Shown: piece by piece, positions 61,630 to 64,000 of the stretch | Layout of the letters: each line of letters opens with the position of its first letter | Numbering within the stretch: position 1 is the first letter of the stretch | Assembly: GCF_028200735.1 (NCBI RefSeq) | Contig: NZ_JAQKPV010000004.1 | Coordinates: 186,001 to 250,000 of the forward strand | Reading direction: 5' to 3' | DNA length: 64,000 nucleotides | Source of the DNA: Streptomyces sp. ACA25 | GTDB taxonomy: Bacteria; Actinomycetota; Actinomycetes; Streptomycetales; Streptomycetaceae | Notes under the pieces: model-generated | Seen by the model: the letters and a program-made list of their open reading frames with translations, nothing else | Told to the model about the DNA's origin: nothing | Databases searched by the model: none | Program-made: the position numbers and the translations under genes

Positions 61630-62130
61630 GTGGCGGCCCAAGTGACAATCAATGAAGGTGTGTTATGGGTGGAGGGTGATGCGTATCCGCTGCGCAACAT
61701 CTCCCATGTCGGCCAGAGACGACTGATCATCGACACCGGTGTCGCGTGGAGGAAATTCATCCTCCGGACCGTCGGGTGGTTGATTGTGGGCGGCATTTTC
61801 GCCGCTGTGGCCGACGGCCTGGGACCGGTCGTTTTCTTCGTCGTCCAGGCCCTTCTGGTATGGAGGCTGGTCTCCACCCTGCAGAAGCCCCCGTTGTACG
61901 GCCTGGTCCTCAACACCTCCGGCACCCAGCATGAGGCCGTCTGGTCCACGCAGCAGGAGGAGATCCAACGGCTGGTCCAGGAGATCACCAAGGCGATCGG
62001 CAATCCCGACATCGCGCAGATGATCATCAACGTGGAACACGCGGTGCAGGGCGACCTCATCCAGCAGTACGGCGCGGGCAGCATCGGCAAGGCCAAGCAC
62101 ACCGGCTCCGGGAGCATTCAGGGATCATGA
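61630..62130 (+). CDS. DUF6232 membrane protein with C-terminal Gly-rich motif
   Basis: Protein of 166 residues. The N-terminal small domain (VTINEGVLWVEGDAYPLRNI) and the two-helix membrane part (residues 46-82) identify the DUF6232 family. A cytosolic segment follows and the protein ends with IQQYGAGSIGKAKHTGSGSI. The same motif opens the next protein. GTG start at 61630; ATGA overlap with the next gene. The topology puts the motif in the cytoplasm. Function not known. Confidence 0.78.
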   Translation: MAAQVTINEGVLWVEGDAYPLRNISHVGQRRLIIDTGVAWRKFILRTVGWLIVGGIFAAVADGLGPVVFFVVQALLVWRLVSTLQKPPLYGLVLNTSGTQHEAVWSTQQEEIQRLVQEITKAIGNPDIAQMIINVEHAVQGDLIQQYGAGSIGKAKHTGSGSIQGS

Positions 62131-62195
62131 GCGGCGACCACATCCAGCAGTACGGCGCGGGCAGCATCGGCAAGGCCGAGCACACCGGCTCCGGG
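62058..62195 (+). repeat. Direct repeat of 55 bases shared by two overlapping genes
   Basis: Bases 62058-62112 and 62141-62195 match at all but one position (A/G in the Lys/Glu codon). They are 83 bases apart and in different reading frames relative to the window but encode the same peptide in each gene. Confidence 0.9.
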
Positions 62196-62459
62196 GACAT
62201 CGTGGCCGGCGGCAAGAGCGTCGGGGCGACCGCAGGAGGGCCTGAGGTGGAGGCCCTCCTGCGAGAGATCGAGAAGCTGCGCCCGCACCTGGACGCGAAC
62301 GACCGGGCACAGGTGGACGCGGCGGCCGACTCGATCGCCGAGGAGACGTCTCCTGAGCGCCGGCGCGGCCTGGTGCAGCGCATCTCCGGCATCGCGGCGC
62401 TGGTCGGCGAGGTGGGCCTGCCGGTGATCAAGGCCGCGAAAGCGTTGCTGGCGGGCTGA
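62127..62459 (+). CDS. Small helical protein with N-terminal Gly-rich motif
   Basis: Protein of 110 residues. Residues 5-24 read HIQQYGAGSIGKAEHTGSGD, nearly the same as the end of the upstream protein. The rest is helical: a charged hairpin (EVEALLREIEKLRPHLDAND), then an amphipathic hydrophobic C-terminus (ISGIAALVGEVGLPVIKAAK). Four-base overlap with the DUF6232 gene. The shared motif suggests the two proteins interact through it; the C-terminal helix could touch membranes. No established function. Confidence 0.72.
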   Translation: MSGDHIQQYGAGSIGKAEHTGSGDIVAGGKSVGATAGGPEVEALLREIEKLRPHLDANDRAQVDAAADSIAEETSPERRRGLVQRISGIAALVGEVGLPVIKAAKALLAG

Positions 62460-62481
62460 GGCGAGCCGGGCCGGGCGGCCG

Positions 62482-63639
62482 TCAGCCGAGGGACTCCGCG
62501 GCCCGCGTGAGCAGGGCCCGCAGCTGTGAGGTGATGGCCTGCCGGTCGGCGACCAGCGTGCGGTCGGTGATGCCGTCGGTGTTGTCCTCGGCGAAGACCA
62601 GCGCCGGGGTGTGCAGGTGCCCGCCCGGAATCCGCTCGTCCAGGGTGTCGCGCAGCAGCGTCGCCCGGTAGGCGATCTCGTTGGAGAGGTAGTCGCCGCC
62701 GCCCCCCGCCCGGGCGGCGGAGCCGTCCGTCGGGCCGTCCGGACGCTCGACCGGGTCGGTACCGCCGGCCGGTACCTCGGTGACGGCGGTGCGGTCACGG
62801 ACCGGGAAACGGCCGGTGACCCCGGCTTCGGCGGTGAGCTCCCGGTACGGCAGCGAGCTGACGGTCCACGCCGGGTGCGGTCCGCCGGGCACCGGGACGG
62901 GCCCGCCGGCGGTGGCGCCGGTGTTGTCGGTGCCCCCGCCACGCCAGGCGCCGTTGTACCGCTCCAGGTCGAACGCCCCGCGGCGGCCCTGGCTCAGGGT
63001 GAGGAACAGGTCCGCCTGGCGCGGCCCCGGAGCCAGGTACGGGTCCAGGGCACTTTCCACCGCTCCCGCGGTGAAGTCCGCCCACCGCACGGGGAAGATC
63101 ACGCCCTCGATGTGCGCGGTCCGGCCGGAGGGCGTGCGCAGCGTCGTGCCGTGCACGGCGAGGACGGCGGCGCCCGACGGGTTGCTCCGGCGGAGGTCCT
63201 CGTCCAGCCTGAACGGGTCGAAGCCGGTGACGAGGATCCGCAGGCGGTCCTCACCGGCGGGCAGCCGGTTCCCCTCCTGGCCGCGGGAGGCGAGCTCCAG
63301 GGCGGTCATGGCCTCCGGGACGTCTCCGCGGCGCTCGCGCAGGGTCCGGGCCATCGCGAGACGGGACCAGTACAGCGGCCGGTCGTCGCCGTCGGTCTCC
63401 CGCAGCCGCCGGGCGGCGTTCCGCCACAGTGCGCGGCCGTGCTTCCGGGCGGTCCGGGTGGTGTCCTCGGCGGTGGCGGCCCGGTCCAGCGCCTCCGCGA
63501 AGGCGGTCACTGCCGGGGAGTGCCCGCCGTGCCGCAGGATGCGCTGCGGGATGTCCTCGTCGAGGCGGGCCTCCTCCGGGTGCTCTCCGGCGGGAAGGTC
63601 ACCCGGGCGGCCCGCGGGTCTGTCGGTTTCGGTGGTCAA
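62482..63639 (-). CDS. Pyroglutamyl-peptidase-like protein
   Basis: Protein of 385 residues. A helical N-terminal half is followed by a peptidase C15-like domain starting RILVTGFDPFRLDEDLRRSN near residue 137 (the GFDPF motif), with SQGRRGAFDLERY in the region of the catalytic Glu and a C-terminal GDYLSNEIAYRATLL, where the family Cys of a C-N-x-x-Y motif appears replaced (SNEIAY). AAGGAG lies about five bases before TTG 63639. The lost Cys makes peptidase activity doubtful. Confidence 0.72.
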   Translation of the reverse strand: MTTETDRPAGRPGDLPAGEHPEEARLDEDIPQRILRHGGHSPAVTAFAEALDRAATAEDTTRTARKHGRALWRNAARRLRETDGDDRPLYWSRLAMARTLRERRGDVPEAMTALELASRGQEGNRLPAGEDRLRILVTGFDPFRLDEDLRRSNPSGAAVLAVHGTTLRTPSGRTAHIEGVIFPVRWADFTAGAVESALDPYLAPGPRQADLFLTLSQGRRGAFDLERYNGAWRGGGTDNTGATAGGPVPVPGGPHPAWTVSSLPYRELTAEAGVTGRFPVRDRTAVTEVPAGGTDPVERPDGPTDGSAARAGGGGDYLSNEIAYRATLLRDTLDERIPGGHLHTPALVFAEDNTDGITDRTLVADRQAITSQLRALLTRAAESLG

Positions 63640-63995
63640 CGCCGCTCCTTGTGGGGGCGATGTGAAGGATGGATGAGACATACGTATCAGGCCGGGGAGC
63701 GTCCCGGCTGCCCCCTGGCGCGGACCGTGACCCCCCAGCGACCTGGGCAGCCGCTGTTCGTCCGCATCCGCCCGGAATCGCCCCGGCCGGCTGCTGAGGC
63801 TGCGCCGGCGGCTCGCCCGGCGCCACCTCGCGCGGGCGGACCGGGCCGCCTTGTGTGGACTGTCCGTATCACCCGTTGTGCGTGGCCCGCCGCTCACGAG
63901 TGCCGCGTCCGGACGCCTTCCCACCTCGAGGAGTAGCGCGCGGCAATCGGGGCATTCGGTAGCGGTACACGACAACCGGACGAGAGGAAACCGAC
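63640..63995. other. Intergenic region without recognised gene
   Basis: About 355 bases between the leftward peptidase-like gene and a rightward gene that starts at the window edge. Open frames here are Arg/Pro-rich and lack ribosome sites. Promoters for both directions should lie within it. Confidence 0.5.
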
Positions 63996-64000
63996 ATGGG
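63996..64000 (+). CDS. Start of a further gene at the right edge
   Basis: An ATG at 63996 follows a ribosome-site-like AGAGGAAA with seven bases between. Only the first codon and two bases are in the window, so the product cannot be named. Confidence 0.35.

Overview
The window is very GC-rich, with strong G/C bias at third codon positions, frequent GTG/TTG starts and many ATGA/GTGA gene overlaps. The families present (DUF6153, DUF397/XRE pairs, DUF7848-like, DUF1876, DUF6232) are typical of Streptomyces or a close streptomycete. It is chromosomal: I see no replication origin, phage or conjugation genes. Two tRNA genes lie near 44 kb.

Left part (1-13.7 kb): the start of a xylulokinase gene; a K+/H+ antiporter pair (KhtTU-like); a DUF1772 membrane protein; an AraC regulator; then a copper region (small Cys protein, CopA ATPase, CopZ-like chaperone, His-rich secreted protein). 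Copies of an ATACCC-N5-GGGTAT palindrome, expected of CsoR operators, precede these copper genes. A flavin monooxygenase with a TetR regulator, a DUF6153/DUF305 pair and a mercuric-reductase-like flavoprotein follow.

Middle part (13.7-32.9 kb): an accessory region built round a complete type I-E CRISPR-Cas system (cas3, cse1, cse2, cas7, cas5, cas6e, cas1, cas2, mostly overlapping or nearly so). Three arrays share one repeat: A (12 repeats, leftward), B (12 repeats, leftward, ending beside cas3) and C (21 repeats, rightward, directly after cas2). All three have recognisably related leaders, so the locus looks competent for adaptation. A two-repeat mini-array and an orphan repeat lie further left. 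Between A and B sits a typical actinobacterial XRE/DUF397 pair divergent from an RsbW-like ATPase and three coupled small genes.

Right part (32.9-64 kb): a beta-galactoside uptake and degradation cluster (LacI regulator, two permeases, binding protein, GH42 beta-galactosidase, and a broken GH53 galactanase remnant); small stress or hypothetical genes; VapBC; two tRNAs; an IclR regulator with an SMP-30 lactonase; a methyltransferase; an XRE-cupin regulator divergent from a thioredoxin-reductase-like enzyme and an MFS exporter; a seven-subunit-type Mrp Na+/H+ antiporter operon with a membrane-anchored universal stress protein; an Ohr/OsmC protein; a GH51 arabinofuranosidase; and an overlapping gene pair in which the end of the first protein and the start of the second carry the same Gly-rich motif. 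A pyroglutamyl-peptidase-like gene and the first codon of a further gene close the window.

The items most worth a second look are that motif-sharing pair (61.6-62.5 kb), a repeat-like spacer inside array C, the copper operators including one controlling a 54-residue protein, the GH53 remnant, and the gene island trapped between arrays A and B.
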